Counted from the first letter of the stretch, positions 26,035 through 35,636 are shown. The stretch: DNA of 39,818 nt from CAYOLL01 sp964404765 [NCBI: uncultured Gemmatimonadota bacterium] (GCA_964404765.1 CAYOLL010000045.1:1-39818), one strand, 5' to 3'. The notes: generated by a model from the letters alone, not told the origin. Translations and numbers: made by a program.

Positions 26035-27123
26035 TTAACGCAATCTGGAAAAAACTTTCGGGTCAAACGCTTCCCGAACCGCTTCGCCGATAAAGGTGAT
26101 CAACATCAGCGTCATAAATAGAGCCCCCAACGGCACGGCAACCATCCACCATTTGGTAATGTTCTGGATACCAACCGAAACCATTTGACCCCAGCTTGGC
26201 GTGGGCGGCGGCAGGCCAAAACCAAGAAAGTCGAGACCGACCAGCGCCTCGATCCCACCGACCATGGCAAACGGAAAATAGGTGATGATCGGCACCAGCG
26301 AGTTTGGCAAGATATGCTTGAAAATGATGTTAAAGTTCGATTGGCCCATGGAGATGGCCGCGGCGACATAATCTTTGGTCTTTTCACGGTAAAATTCGGC
26401 GCGCATGTAATAGGTCATGCCGATCCAGCCGAACATGGCCAGAATAACGATCAGCAGGAGGAAATTCGGCTTGATAATAGAGCTGATGATGATGACCACA
26501 AAGAAAAACGGCACTGTCGACCAGATTTCGATAAGTCGCTGCATCAACAAGTCGAATTTGCCGCCAAAATAACCCATGGCCCCGCCGATAGATACGCCGA
26601 TAATATACTCGAAAAAGACGAGGATAATGGCAAAGGACAGTGAAATACGGAAGCCGTACATCATACGGGCAAACACGTCGCGGCCGGTGTTGTCCGTGCC
26701 AAACCAATGTTCGCGCGAAGGCGCTTCGAACATCTTGTTGCCGGAGGTGATGTCTTCAAACGGCCCGTAAGGATACGCCACCAGTATCACCCAATTTGAA
26801 CTGCCCTGAGCCTGCCAATCGGCTTTAAGCTGCCGATAGTTCGCCTCGCCGGGGACATCTTGGCCAAATTGTTTGCCCGCAATGTAGCCCCCGATCAAGG
26901 GCACAGCCGGGTAATAGCGCTCGCCTTCATAGCTGACAACCAGCGCTCGTGTGTTAATCAGTAGTGGAAAAAAGAAAGACAGCGCATAAATCGCCGTTAA
27001 AAAAATCAGCGAATAGTAACCGCGCTTGAGCGTCTTAAATTTTAGCCAGCGTTTTTTAAATATGGACAGCGATATGTCTTGTGCAGTTGCTTCTGCAGGA
27101 CTCGCTTGTGGTGCACCCGCCAT
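26035..27123 (-). CDS. yejE: Peptide ABC transporter permease, YejE family
   Basis: Inner-membrane permease subunit of a Yej-type peptide importer, 362 residues from the ATG at 27123, which has GGGGAG six bases upstream (the frame is open to 27165). An N-terminal basic segment leads into the first membrane helix, then a periplasmic loop with the YejE-like LVVSYEGERYYP and HWFGTDNTGRDVFARMMYG motifs. The permease core then carries the coupling-helix (EAA) region YVAAAISMGQSNFNIIFKHI and the C-terminal LGFGLPPPTPSWG motif. It pairs with YejB encoded further upstream; the two genes are separated by a Uma2-family gene. In E. coli the partner ATPase YejF is one fused protein; here two ATPases follow. 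Confidence 0.9.
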   Translation of the reverse strand: MAGAPQASPAEATAQDISLSIFKKRWLKFKTLKRGYYSLIFLTAIYALSFFFPLLINTRALVVSYEGERYYPAVPLIGGYIAGKQFGQDVPGEANYRQLKADWQAQGSSNWVILVAYPYGPFEDITSGNKMFEAPSREHWFGTDNTGRDVFARMMYGFRISLSFAIILVFFEYIIGVSIGGAMGYFGGKFDLLMQRLIEIWSTVPFFFVVIIISSIIKPNFLLLIVILAMFGWIGMTYYMRAEFYREKTKDYVAAAISMGQSNFNIIFKHILPNSLVPIITYFPFAMVGGIEALVGLDFLGFGLPPPTPSWGQMVSVGIQNITKWWMVAVPLGALFMTLMLITFIGEAVREAFDPKVFSRLR

Positions 27124-27195
27124 GATGAGCTCCCCAAAATGGTTATGAGCCGTAAGGCCAAACAATAAATTCTGTATAAAAGTTTGAGTTGACGA

Positions 27196-27849
27196 CTAAT
27201 CTGGGTTGATCCCCGCAAAGATAGAGGCTGCCGCAAAGGTCAAGCCTTCTAAAATTTTAGATTGAACCATATCCCCGTTAAGAAATTGCCCAAAAAGTTC
27301 ATATTCCCGGTCTTTGCGCGTGTAGACTTCGACCGTTTTGGCGACCGGGTCAACTATCCAATATTCCGGGACGCCGATTTTTTCATAGACTTCAAACTTG
27401 ATGTAACGATCCAGGCGCATGGTTGACGGCGACAAGACTTCCACAATCAAATCCGGCGCGCCTTCGAAGAATTTGACCGGGCCCTTTGGCCACCGCGTTG
27501 CTTTAACAAAAAGTATATCCGGCTGAACCGGGCGGGAAGTTACCGACAGATGCACTTCAAAGGGAGCAACAATAACCTGACCCAGTTGACGTGCCCTTGC
27601 CAAATTTTGAAACGCTGTTGCTATTTCCAATACGACGCTTTGATGCTCAAAACTCGGCGCGTTGCTCATATAGAGCCTTCCTTCAATAATCTCGTAACGC
27701 TTGCCGTCATCCGGTAGCGACAGATAATCTTCATACGTCCACACACCTTGTCCAGAAGTCACCGCCGGACTATGAACACGCTGTGCTTTGGCTTTGCGGC
27801 GGCGGAGCGGCTTTTCTAAAACTTGGGGTGAGTCTAATACTGCGGCCAT
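27196..27849 (-). CDS. Uma2 family (DUF820) PD-(D/E)XK nuclease-like protein
   Basis: A 217-residue protein whose ATG at 27849 has GGAG six bases upstream; the frame is open four codons further. It has the Uma2 pattern: TYEDYLSLPDDGKRYEIIEG at the start, VQPDILFV (Asp111), DLIVEVLSPST (Glu137) and Lys151 in place for a PD-(D/E)XK active site, then GVPEYWIVDP. The first 35 residues are a basic, variable leader. Uma2 proteins are abundant in cyanobacteria, Chloroflexi and related environmental bacteria; their biological role is unproven. It lies between the two permease genes in the same direction, which is unlikely to reflect transport function and more likely an insertion into the operon. Confidence 0.9.
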   Translation of the reverse strand: MAAVLDSPQVLEKPLRRRKAKAQRVHSPAVTSGQGVWTYEDYLSLPDDGKRYEIIEGRLYMSNAPSFEHQSVVLEIATAFQNLARARQLGQVIVAPFEVHLSVTSRPVQPDILFVKATRWPKGPVKFFEGAPDLIVEVLSPSTMRLDRYIKFEVYEKIGVPEYWIVDPVAKTVEVYTRKDREYELFGQFLNGDMVQSKILEGLTFAAASIFAGINPD

Positions 27850-27893
27850 GGAGGTCTCCAAATGTCAAGCAAATTTTCCGTCAAGATTCGGCT

Positions 27894-29159
27894 CTATTTA
27901 AACCGAATGCGTGGATCAACCGAAGCCAGTGCCACATCGGACAACACATTACCCATCAAAAAGAGTAGCATTCCAATCACCAGATTGCCCATAATAATCG
28001 GATAATCACGATCAAGGACAGCTTGAAAACCCATCTTGCCAAAACCGTCAATATTAAATGCTACTTCGATCAGATACGAACCGGTCAGAATCACCGAGAT
28101 AATATGCCCCACACGGGCGGCAATCGGAATAATCGAATTACGCAAGGTATGCAGCCAAACCACCCGCTTTTCCTGCAACCCTTTGGCAAAAGCCGTGCGC
28201 ACGTAATCCTGCGACAGATTTTCCAACAGGCTGTTTTTCATCAGGATGGACATGGTAGCAAAACTGCCGATGGACCAGGCAATCAACGGCAGCACCGCGT
28301 GATGAGCTTGATCGATGATCTTGCCCCACAGGCTGAGCGTTTCCCAATTCTCCGAGCGGAATCCGCCCAACGGAAAAACGTCCCAAAATGAACCGCCGCC
28401 CAACAACATCAACAAAATCGTCCCAAGCGCCCAGCCGGGCACCGAATAACCGACAAATACGAGCACACTGGAAAAAAAGTCGAACGGTGTTTGATGGCGC
28501 AAAGCCTTGCTGATGCCAAGCGGGATACAGATCGTGTAAGATAGAAGCAGCCCGACGATGCCAAAAAACAGGGAAACTTTGAAACGCGGCTTCATGACCG
28601 TCGTGACCGGTTGCAGATAAGTGTAGGAATTGCCAAGGTCCCCGGTTAGCAAGCCTGAGAAGCGTGTCTTGTAAAAGGTCGCCCGAATTTTACCTTCGTC
28701 CGGCTCCAGCCCGCGAACTTTAAACTCGGTATTGGGTGTGCCGTCTTCATTAAAGAGTTGAAATTGATCGGCGCCGGTGCGTTTGACGATCACGCTTTGC
28801 CCACGCCCAATGCTTTTGGTGGCTTCAAACTCGTCCGGGCCAAACTCCACGTTGCGGCCTTCGATTTCGCGCTGCCACAAGCCCAACCACATCAAGTAGC
28901 GCAGATGAATAGGCTTGTCAAAACCGTAGAAGCGGTTTAGCTCTTCCAGCGCGCTTTTGGGGATGCTCACCCCGCCGGTCATGTCTCCGCCACCCCCGCC
29001 GCCGGCCTCTCCCCCACCGCCGGATCCGGCCTGCAGTTGCCGAATGGTCTGCTCAATCGGCCCGCCCGGCGCCAGCTGAAGAATAATGAACACCACAATG
29101 GTCGACCCAAAAAAGGTCGGAATAATTAGCAGTAATCGGCGAATAAAATAGGCGCCCAC
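27894..29159 (-). CDS. yejB: Peptide ABC transporter permease, YejB family
   Basis: Inner-membrane permease, 421 residues. The N-terminus MGAYFIRRLLLIIPTFFGST and the LQLAPGGPIEQ motif are typical of YejB, as are FPLGGFRSENW, the coupling-helix region YVRTAFAKGLQEKRVVWLHT and the closing VDPRIRFK. Compared with E. coli YejB as I remember it, two parts are extra: a glycine-rich linker (about residues 44-60) and a polar, beta-rich periplasmic segment (about 90-160) before the second membrane helix. Start is GTG at 29159 with AAGGA six bases upstream. It forms the channel with YejE, encoded downstream after the Uma2 gene. Confidence 0.92.
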   Translation of the reverse strand: MGAYFIRRLLLIIPTFFGSTIVVFIILQLAPGGPIEQTIRQLQAGSGGGGEAGGGGGGDMTGGVSIPKSALEELNRFYGFDKPIHLRYLMWLGLWQREIEGRNVEFGPDEFEATKSIGRGQSVIVKRTGADQFQLFNEDGTPNTEFKVRGLEPDEGKIRATFYKTRFSGLLTGDLGNSYTYLQPVTTVMKPRFKVSLFFGIVGLLLSYTICIPLGISKALRHQTPFDFFSSVLVFVGYSVPGWALGTILLMLLGGGSFWDVFPLGGFRSENWETLSLWGKIIDQAHHAVLPLIAWSIGSFATMSILMKNSLLENLSQDYVRTAFAKGLQEKRVVWLHTLRNSIIPIAARVGHIISVILTGSYLIEVAFNIDGFGKMGFQAVLDRDYPIIMGNLVIGMLLFLMGNVLSDVALASVDPRIRFK

Positions 29160-29173
29160 GGTTAATCCTTTTC

Positions 29174-29208
29174 AATTACGAATTTGGAATTACGAATTAC
29201 GAATTACG
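29174..29208. repeat. Short tandem repeat of AATTACG
   Basis: Four AATTACG units, three of them at 10-base period as AATTACGAAT or AATTACGAA words, fill the spacer before yejB and overlap the stop codon of the zinc-finger gene (29204-29206). The sequence resembles a low-complexity interspersed repeat and may have set the present 3' end of that gene. Confidence 0.6.
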
Positions 29209-29506
29209 CAACGCTTTGAGCGGAATTTTCATGCTTTAGCTTTAATGGGAAATATCGTTTTTGGGAATACGTGACAACCGAAACTTCATTTTTTAGCATT
29301 TTGAGATGTTTTAGCAAAATTAGAATTTGATCGGTTGCTTTGCCCGTAACAAACGGTTCATGGCAATCGGCGCAAATTTCAGCCGGCACATTTTTGACAA
29401 CAACAACCGTATTATTGGCCACTATGAATGGAATCGTAGCCTTTCCGTTTTTTAACGAACCACCACAGGTCGGACAAATTTTATTTTTGCTTGCGAGTAA
29501 GAGCAT
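29204..29506 (-). CDS. YgiT-type zinc-finger protein (orphan MqsA-like antitoxin domain)
   Basis: A small protein with two CXXC knuckles (CPTCGG and CADCHEP) spaced as in YgiT-type zinc fingers, with the connecting PAEICADC and the helix KATDQILILLK that is typical of the family. These domains usually follow a DUF4258-like toxin gene or form the N-terminus of MqsA antitoxins. Here no toxin-like ORF is adjacent: the preceding gene is a binding protein of the transporter. I take the ATG at 29506, giving 100 residues; a TTG at 29587 would add 27 residues with no family resemblance. The C-terminal tail ends inside an AATTACG repeat. Confidence 0.75.
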   Translation of the reverse strand: MLLLASKNKICPTCGGSLKNGKATIPFIVANNTVVVVKNVPAEICADCHEPFVTGKATDQILILLKHLKMLKNEVSVVTYSQKRYFPLKLKHENSAQSVA

Positions 29507-29614
29507 GCCGCGACCAAAGTATTTTTTGACCTTCCGTGTTTCCCCGGTTTTCAAAAGCCTTTGCACGTATAAAATTTTGCTTATCAAGTAACGTCATAAG
29601 AAGATACAGACAAC

Positions 29615-31606
29615 CTATTTCCCGGCCCCGGACATGTCTTTATTGGCCGCCATATAGTCGCGCCAAAAAGTAGCTTTGGCTTCACCAACCGGCAAGGATT
29701 CGCCTTTGGCTATCGCCTCATCCAGCCGTTGCGATTTGGCCGGATCGAACCACCATAGTTTGAGAATAGACAGCTCCTCAATGCCGCCGCTCAGATAGCG
29801 ATCCACCATATATTCCGGATAACCGTAACGATCCCAAAACAACAGCCACTCGGTCGGCTGATAAAAAAGCGGTGCGGTGATATACTCGGCGCAGACAATC
29901 TTGTCAACTTCACGGATTTGCTCAATACGTTTTTTGGCGTCAAACTCTTTGTCATAGAGGGCGCAAATCTCGTCCACCCGCTTGTTTTTGAAGCCATACA
30001 AGTTGTTGTTATCGTTTTGATCGGCCAATTTGGAAAGAAACGAAGTCTCCGGATTCGGGAAAAGCAAACCGCCCCAGCGCTCGTAACCGATGTCGAAGCT
30101 GCGATCCATTTTCAGCTTCCATTCCGTATTTTGGTCAACAAATTTGATTTGCAAGTCAATGCCATATTGCTTGTACATCTCCTGAATCGGGGTCATGCGC
30201 TCTTCATAAACTTTTGGGATACTCAATTCTATGCGCAACGGTTGGCCTTTGGCGTTGATCAGCCAGCCATCGGCATTGCGTTCCTTCCAACCGGCTTCGG
30301 CCAAAAGCTGCGCGGCTTTTTCCGGATTGCAAGCAATTTGCTCATTGGTCGGGTTCTCGTAGACACTGCCCGAAAAACGCGAATTCTGCATTTCATATAG
30401 GCTAAAGAACATCTCTTTATTCATTTTCTCGCGATCAATCAAATAACAGAATGCCTGCCGTACTCTTTTATCATTGAACGGCGCTTTACGCATGTTAAAG
30501 CATAAGCCTCGATTTTCCGATGGTTTTTGCGAGTAAACTTCACGCTTTTGCACCCAACCCTTTTGCACGGCGTCAAAATTGGTCTCTTCGGCCCACCGGC
30601 GCGGCCTGAACAATTCAAAATAAAAATCCGCCTCGCCTTTCTTGAGCTTTTCATACTCCAGCGCATCATTATCCTTGACCACTTCAAACTTAATTTTGTC
30701 AAAGTTGAACATATACTTCTTCATCGGATTTTCAGCATCCCAAAAGTCCAACCGGCGCGTCAGAGCATAAGACTTTTGGGTTTGAATATCATTTTCCAAC
30801 AATGTATACGGTCCGGTGCAGGGCAACATTTTGAACTGAAACTGCTCCAGATATTCCGTTCCGGTTAAATCCTTCAGCACATGATGCGGATAAATCGGCA
30901 TCGTGCCGAAATACAGCAGATTCCGCCAATTCAATTCTTTGGCTTTCACGCTGACGATATACTTGCCTTCCGCAACAGGCCGCTCCAGCTTGCCATAAGT
31001 CAGTTGATCGGACGGCGATAGAATCGTCTCGTCCATGTGCAAATCCCACGTAGCGATTACATCGTCAGCCGTTAGCGGCTCGCCGTCGGACCAGCGCGCG
31101 TCGGGATTAATCCGAAACCAGTAGCGCATTTTGTCGGCGGAGATTTTCCAATGCGAGGCTAAATTTGAGGTGTACTCCAAAGTCACCGGATGCATATCCA
31201 GAAGACCTTCATACATTAAAGTCTGAATCATGGTGTTTTCTACGTAGCCGGCGTTTTGCCCTTCCGTACGCATGGACGCCGGAAAACGCGGCATAACCCG
31301 GGTAATCTGCCCGCCTTTGGTCGCACGCGCATCGCCAAAAAATTTAAGCTCTTCCGGCGTCAACAGATAGGTGACAAAACCTTCTTTTTCGGCAATCTGC
31401 TCAAAGCCGTAGCCACCCTGCTCCGGCGGGGTCAGTGTATCTTTCGGGGCAATCGTCTGCGCCGTTTTGATAGCGAAGTTAATCGGCGCGGCTTCTTTTT
31501 TGGCCGGAGTCGCCTGCTCCTGTTGATCCTGGGTAGCGGATGAACCGCAACCGACGACAAAGGCCAGCAGTAATGCGTAACCGGTTAATTTTAAAGTGTT
31601 TATCAT
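29615..31606 (-). CDS. YejA-like peptide-binding lipoprotein, paralog 1
   Basis: An extracellular solute-binding protein, family 5 (SBP_bac_5), 663 residues. It has a lipoprotein signal peptide with lipobox VVGC (Cys20), then a polar linker, then the conserved GGYGFEQIAE and FGDARATKGG block that all five copies share. Family markers include RWSDGEPLTADDVIATW, FNMRKAPFNDKRVRQAFCYL and a C-terminal WWFDPAK. It would deliver peptide-like substrate to YejB/YejE. Start: second ATG of a tandem pair, six bases after AAAGG. It is the last of the five tandem copies in transcription order and closest to copy 2. Confidence 0.92.
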   Translation of the reverse strand: MINTLKLTGYALLLAFVVGCGSSATQDQQEQATPAKKEAAPINFAIKTAQTIAPKDTLTPPEQGGYGFEQIAEKEGFVTYLLTPEELKFFGDARATKGGQITRVMPRFPASMRTEGQNAGYVENTMIQTLMYEGLLDMHPVTLEYTSNLASHWKISADKMRYWFRINPDARWSDGEPLTADDVIATWDLHMDETILSPSDQLTYGKLERPVAEGKYIVSVKAKELNWRNLLYFGTMPIYPHHVLKDLTGTEYLEQFQFKMLPCTGPYTLLENDIQTQKSYALTRRLDFWDAENPMKKYMFNFDKIKFEVVKDNDALEYEKLKKGEADFYFELFRPRRWAEETNFDAVQKGWVQKREVYSQKPSENRGLCFNMRKAPFNDKRVRQAFCYLIDREKMNKEMFFSLYEMQNSRFSGSVYENPTNEQIACNPEKAAQLLAEAGWKERNADGWLINAKGQPLRIELSIPKVYEERMTPIQEMYKQYGIDLQIKFVDQNTEWKLKMDRSFDIGYERWGGLLFPNPETSFLSKLADQNDNNNLYGFKNKRVDEICALYDKEFDAKKRIEQIREVDKIVCAEYITAPLFYQPTEWLLFWDRYGYPEYMVDRYLSGGIEELSILKLWWFDPAKSQRLDEAIAKGESLPVGEAKATFWRDYMAANKDMSGAGK

Positions 31607-31633
31607 CATTTACCTTTTTGTTTAGTTGGATTA

Positions 31634-33619
31634 TTATTGCTTTACGTCAGAAATATTTTTTTCCTTTGCCGCAAAATCACGCCAATAAGTCGCTTTCAGT
31701 TCTCCCACCGGCAGCGAATCGTTTTTAGCGATGGCCTCTTGCAAACGCTGCGCTTTGGCCGGATCAAACCACCAGTATTTCAACACCGCCCAATTGTCAA
31801 CCCCGTCTTGCAGATAGCGATCCACCACATATTCCGGATAGCTGTAACGATCCCAGTACAATAGCCAATCCGTTGCCTGATAAAATGTCATAAAGGTCGG
31901 TCGCTCTTCCGATACAATCTTGTCGATCTCCTGGATAATCTCGATGCGTTTTTTCGTGCTGAACTCAACATCATATTGGGCGCATAACGCGTCAACGCGC
32001 GGATTGGCAAAACCGGACACGTTATTGTTGTCTTCTTTGTTGGCCAGGCGGGAGTGATATGATGTTTCAGGGTTTGGCGGCAGGATTCCGCCCCAACGAA
32101 CGTAAGTAACTTCAAAGCTGCGATCCATCATGATCTTCCAACGGGTATTGTCGTCCAAAAACTTCATTTCCAGATCAATTCCGTATTGACGCAGCATTTG
32201 CTGCATTGGGCCGACATGTAGTTCATCAGCTTTGGCAATGCCGATTTCCAGCTTAAACGGCTGGCCTTTTGCATTGACCAAAAAGCCTTCGGCATTGCGG
32301 TTTTTCCAGCCGGCTTCGGCCAGAAGCTGCATGGCTTTATCGGGATCAAAGGCAATCTGCTCATTGGCTGGATTTTCATAGATCGTGCCGGAATAATCGG
32401 AATTTTGTGGCGTCAACAGACCGAAAAACAACTCTTTATTCATCTTCTCCCGGTCAATCAAATAGCCGATGGCATAGCGCACCCGCTTATCATTAAAGGG
32501 AGGTTTACGCATATTAAACGTGAGGCCGTATTTTGTCGTCGGTTTTTGGGTATAAATTTCTCGCTTCTGCACCCAGCCCTTTTGGACGGCGTCGAAGTTG
32601 CTCTCCTCGGCCCATCGCTGCGGACGACGCTCGAAGAAGAAATCCTGCTCGCCTTTCTTCACTTTTTCAAATTCCAAAGCCGGATTATCCTTAACGACTT
32701 GAAAGTGAATTTTGTCGAAATTATAAACATATTTGCGCACTGGGTCGTTGGCGCCCCAATAGTCAAGACGGCGGGTCAGAGCGTAGGACTGCTGAATTTG
32801 AATATCGCTTTCCAACATCGTATATGGGCCGGTGCCGGGAAGCATCTTGAACTGATACTGTTGCAGATACTGCGTGCCGTTCAAATCTTTGAGGATATGA
32901 TGCGGAAAAATAAGCATGCCGCTAAAATATAGCATGTTGCGCCAATTGAGCTCCTTGGCCTTTACCCTTACAATGTATTTACTTTCGGCCACCGGACGTT
33001 CCAATTTGCCATAAGTCAGCATACTGGATGGAAAAAGTATCGTTTCGTCCATGCGTAAATCCCACGTCGCTACGACATCATCGGCAATAACCGGCATCCC
33101 GTCCGACCAGCGCGCATCAGGGTTCAGCCGAAACCAAAAAGTCATCTTGTCATCAGAAACTTTCCAATGCGAGGCTAAACCCGGCATATATTCCTGAGTC
33201 ACCGGATGCGCTTCCAGCAAACTTTCATAAATCATGCCACAGAACATGTAGTTTTCAAGATAATTTGAGAGCTGTCCGGTCGCCCGCATGGTGGCTGGAA
33301 AGCGCGGCATAATCCGCTTAATCTCTCCGCCTTTGGTGGCGCGGGGATCGCCAAAATACTTGATTTCTTCCGGAGTCGGCGCGGATGTCACAAAACCTTG
33401 TGCGGCGGCGATTTGCTCAAAGCCGTAGCCGCCTTGTTCCGCCGGCGTCTCCGTATCTTTTGGCGTCACGGTTTGCGCTGTTTGGATGGCAAATACCGGC
33501 GCGGTTTGACTTTTTTTAGCATCGGTTGCAACCGTGCCTTGCTCCTGAGTCGCCGGGCCGCCACAACCGGAAACAAGGAGAAGCAACAAGATTTTTATAC
33601 AAAAACCAAATGTTTTCAT
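31634..33619 (-). CDS. YejA-like peptide-binding lipoprotein, paralog 2
   Basis: A 661-residue family 5 solute-binding lipoprotein with lipobox LVSGC (Cys19). It carries the shared AEQGGYGFEQIAAAQG and YFGDPRATKGG block, RWSDGMPVIADDVVATWDLR, and FNMRKPPFNDKRVRYAIGYL. The C-terminal third has WGGILPPNPETSYHSRLANK where the other copies have WGG plus FPNPE or YPNPE, one of several changes around the expected ligand pocket. AAGGA lies nine bases before the ATG. The spacer to copy 1 is 27 bases, so the copies are almost certainly cotranscribed. Confidence 0.92.
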   Translation of the reverse strand: MKTFGFCIKILLLLLVSGCGGPATQEQGTVATDAKKSQTAPVFAIQTAQTVTPKDTETPAEQGGYGFEQIAAAQGFVTSAPTPEEIKYFGDPRATKGGEIKRIMPRFPATMRATGQLSNYLENYMFCGMIYESLLEAHPVTQEYMPGLASHWKVSDDKMTFWFRLNPDARWSDGMPVIADDVVATWDLRMDETILFPSSMLTYGKLERPVAESKYIVRVKAKELNWRNMLYFSGMLIFPHHILKDLNGTQYLQQYQFKMLPGTGPYTMLESDIQIQQSYALTRRLDYWGANDPVRKYVYNFDKIHFQVVKDNPALEFEKVKKGEQDFFFERRPQRWAEESNFDAVQKGWVQKREIYTQKPTTKYGLTFNMRKPPFNDKRVRYAIGYLIDREKMNKELFFGLLTPQNSDYSGTIYENPANEQIAFDPDKAMQLLAEAGWKNRNAEGFLVNAKGQPFKLEIGIAKADELHVGPMQQMLRQYGIDLEMKFLDDNTRWKIMMDRSFEVTYVRWGGILPPNPETSYHSRLANKEDNNNVSGFANPRVDALCAQYDVEFSTKKRIEIIQEIDKIVSEERPTFMTFYQATDWLLYWDRYSYPEYVVDRYLQDGVDNWAVLKYWWFDPAKAQRLQEAIAKNDSLPVGELKATYWRDFAAKEKNISDVKQ

Positions 33620-33639
33620 TTTCTCAAATCCTTAATCAT

Positions 33640-35613
33640 TTACTTGCCGGCGTCGGACAATGTTTTTTCCTTCTCGGCAAAATCCAGCCAATATTTAACT
33701 TCTACTTCACCGACCGGCAACGATTGGTCTTTTTTCTGGGCTTCGTCCAATTGGGCAATTTTGTCGGGATCGAACCACCAATAATAAAAAACGGAGCGAT
33801 AATCGCCCTGATAGCGATCCACCATGTATTCTGGGTAACCGAACTTATTCCAGAACAGCAAACGGGTATAGGGCGCATAATGTGACAAAAGCATCGGGCA
33901 CTCGGCCATCACGATACCGTCAATTTCCCGGATGAGTTCAATGCGCTTCTTTTGATCAAATTCCTTGTCATACAACGCACATATTTCATCAATCCGCGCG
34001 TTTTTAAACCCATAGATATTGTTATTGTCATTTTGGTCGGCTAAGCTGGAATGCCACATGGTTTCCGGATTCGGAAAATTTAAGCCGCCCCAACCTTGCG
34101 AATACATGGTAAAGGAGCGATCCATAATCGACTTCCACAGGGCATTGCCGTCGGCAAACTTGATCTGCATGTCAATGCCGTATTCTTTCAGCATCTGCTG
34201 AAAAGGTGTAATGACGAAATCGTTGGACTTTTCCACACCGATTTCAAACTGAAGCACTTTTCCGGCGTCGTTCACCAGCCAACCGTCGGCATTGCGCTTT
34301 TTAAAACCAGCCTCGGCTAATAGCGCTTGTCCTTTTTCGGGACTATATACAACTTTCTCGTTATTGGGATTTTCATAGACGGAGCCGGCAAACATGGAGT
34401 TTTGCACGATGTACTGGCCGTAAAACAGCTCCTCAATAAGCTTTTCACGGTTAAAAAGGTACATCAACGCTTTTCGGATGCGCTTGTCGTTGAACGGCCA
34501 TTTGCGCATATTCAAGCCATAACCCTGCATACCCGACGGTTTTTGTGAAAAAACACGCCGTTTCTGCACCCAGCCTTTTTGCACGTCTTTATAATCGGTC
34601 TCTTCCACCCAACGCCGCGAATGCATTACGACAAAAAAATCCTGCTCGCCTTTTTTGAACTTTTCATACTCCAGGCTAGGATTGTCTTTGACGGTTTCAA
34701 ACTTGATTTTATCAAAATTGTATCGGAACTTGACCGCCGGGTTTTCGGCATCCCAATAATCTAAACGACGGGTAAAGGCGAATGAAACCTGCGTCTGCAC
34801 ATCGCTCTCCAGAATGGTGTAAGGTCCAGTGCCCGGCAAGACTTTGGATTGATATTGTTGCAGGTAATCCGTACCACTCATATTGCCAATCACATGCGCC
34901 GGAAAAATTGCCGTATTAGAGCCAAAATACAAAAAGTTGCGCCAATTCAACTCCCTGGCTTTGACCGCCACAATGTATTTTGTCTGGGCAACCGGCTGCT
35001 CAAATTTGCCGTAGGTGAGTTGTGAGGACGACTCTAAGATTGTCTCGTCCATCAACAATTTCCAGGTGGCGATGACATCATCTGCGACAACAGGCTGACC
35101 GTCCGACCAGCGCGCATCCGGGTTGATGCGGAACCAAAATTGCATCTTGTCATCCGAAATTTTCCAGTGCGAAGCCAGGCTTGGGATAAATTCCTGCGAC
35201 ACTGGATGCAACGCAATCAGAGACTCATAGAGCATGGTTTCAATAAGCGTATTCTCAGAATAACCGGCATTTTGCCCCTGTGTCCGCAAGGAAACCGGAT
35301 AACGGCTGGTGATGGAGTTAAGCACGCCGCCTTTCACCGCACGCGAATCACCAAAAAATTTTGCGTCCTGCTCGGTAAAGGTGTAGGTCTGATAGCCAAG
35401 TTGGGCGGCCACTTTTTCAAAGCCATAGCCGCCTTGTTCCGCTGGTGTTTCCGCGTCTTTGGGGGCAGTGGTTTGCGCAGTCTTGATCGCCGCTTGCGGC
35501 AATGAGGAGGCCGCCGATTTTGCGCCGCCGTCGCCTTGCTGATCAGCGGCTTTGCCGCAGCCTGCAAAGCCGCTAAGTGTTGCAAGAATTACCAGTTTTA
35601 TCCAGGTCTTCAT
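33640..35613 (-). CDS. YejA-like peptide-binding lipoprotein, paralog 3
   Basis: A 657-residue family 5 solute-binding lipoprotein, lipobox FAGC (Cys19). The frame is open to a GTG five codons upstream, but GGAG nine bases before the ATG at 35613 sets the start; that GTG overlaps the Shine-Dalgarno itself. It has RWSDGQPVVADDVIATWKLL, GSVYENPNNEKVVYSPEKGQ and WGGLNFPNPETMWHSSLADQ. Copies 3, 4 and 5 share the NNEK motif after GSVYENPN and a QGW or MAWGG region, marking them as one sub-group distinct from copies 1 and 2. Confidence 0.92.
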   Translation of the reverse strand: MKTWIKLVILATLSGFAGCGKAADQQGDGGAKSAASSLPQAAIKTAQTTAPKDAETPAEQGGYGFEKVAAQLGYQTYTFTEQDAKFFGDSRAVKGGVLNSITSRYPVSLRTQGQNAGYSENTLIETMLYESLIALHPVSQEFIPSLASHWKISDDKMQFWFRINPDARWSDGQPVVADDVIATWKLLMDETILESSSQLTYGKFEQPVAQTKYIVAVKARELNWRNFLYFGSNTAIFPAHVIGNMSGTDYLQQYQSKVLPGTGPYTILESDVQTQVSFAFTRRLDYWDAENPAVKFRYNFDKIKFETVKDNPSLEYEKFKKGEQDFFVVMHSRRWVEETDYKDVQKGWVQKRRVFSQKPSGMQGYGLNMRKWPFNDKRIRKALMYLFNREKLIEELFYGQYIVQNSMFAGSVYENPNNEKVVYSPEKGQALLAEAGFKKRNADGWLVNDAGKVLQFEIGVEKSNDFVITPFQQMLKEYGIDMQIKFADGNALWKSIMDRSFTMYSQGWGGLNFPNPETMWHSSLADQNDNNNIYGFKNARIDEICALYDKEFDQKKRIELIREIDGIVMAECPMLLSHYAPYTRLLFWNKFGYPEYMVDRYQGDYRSVFYYWWFDPDKIAQLDEAQKKDQSLPVGEVEVKYWLDFAEKEKTLSDAGK

Positions 35614-35636
35614 GGTAAATATCTCCACGCTAAAAA

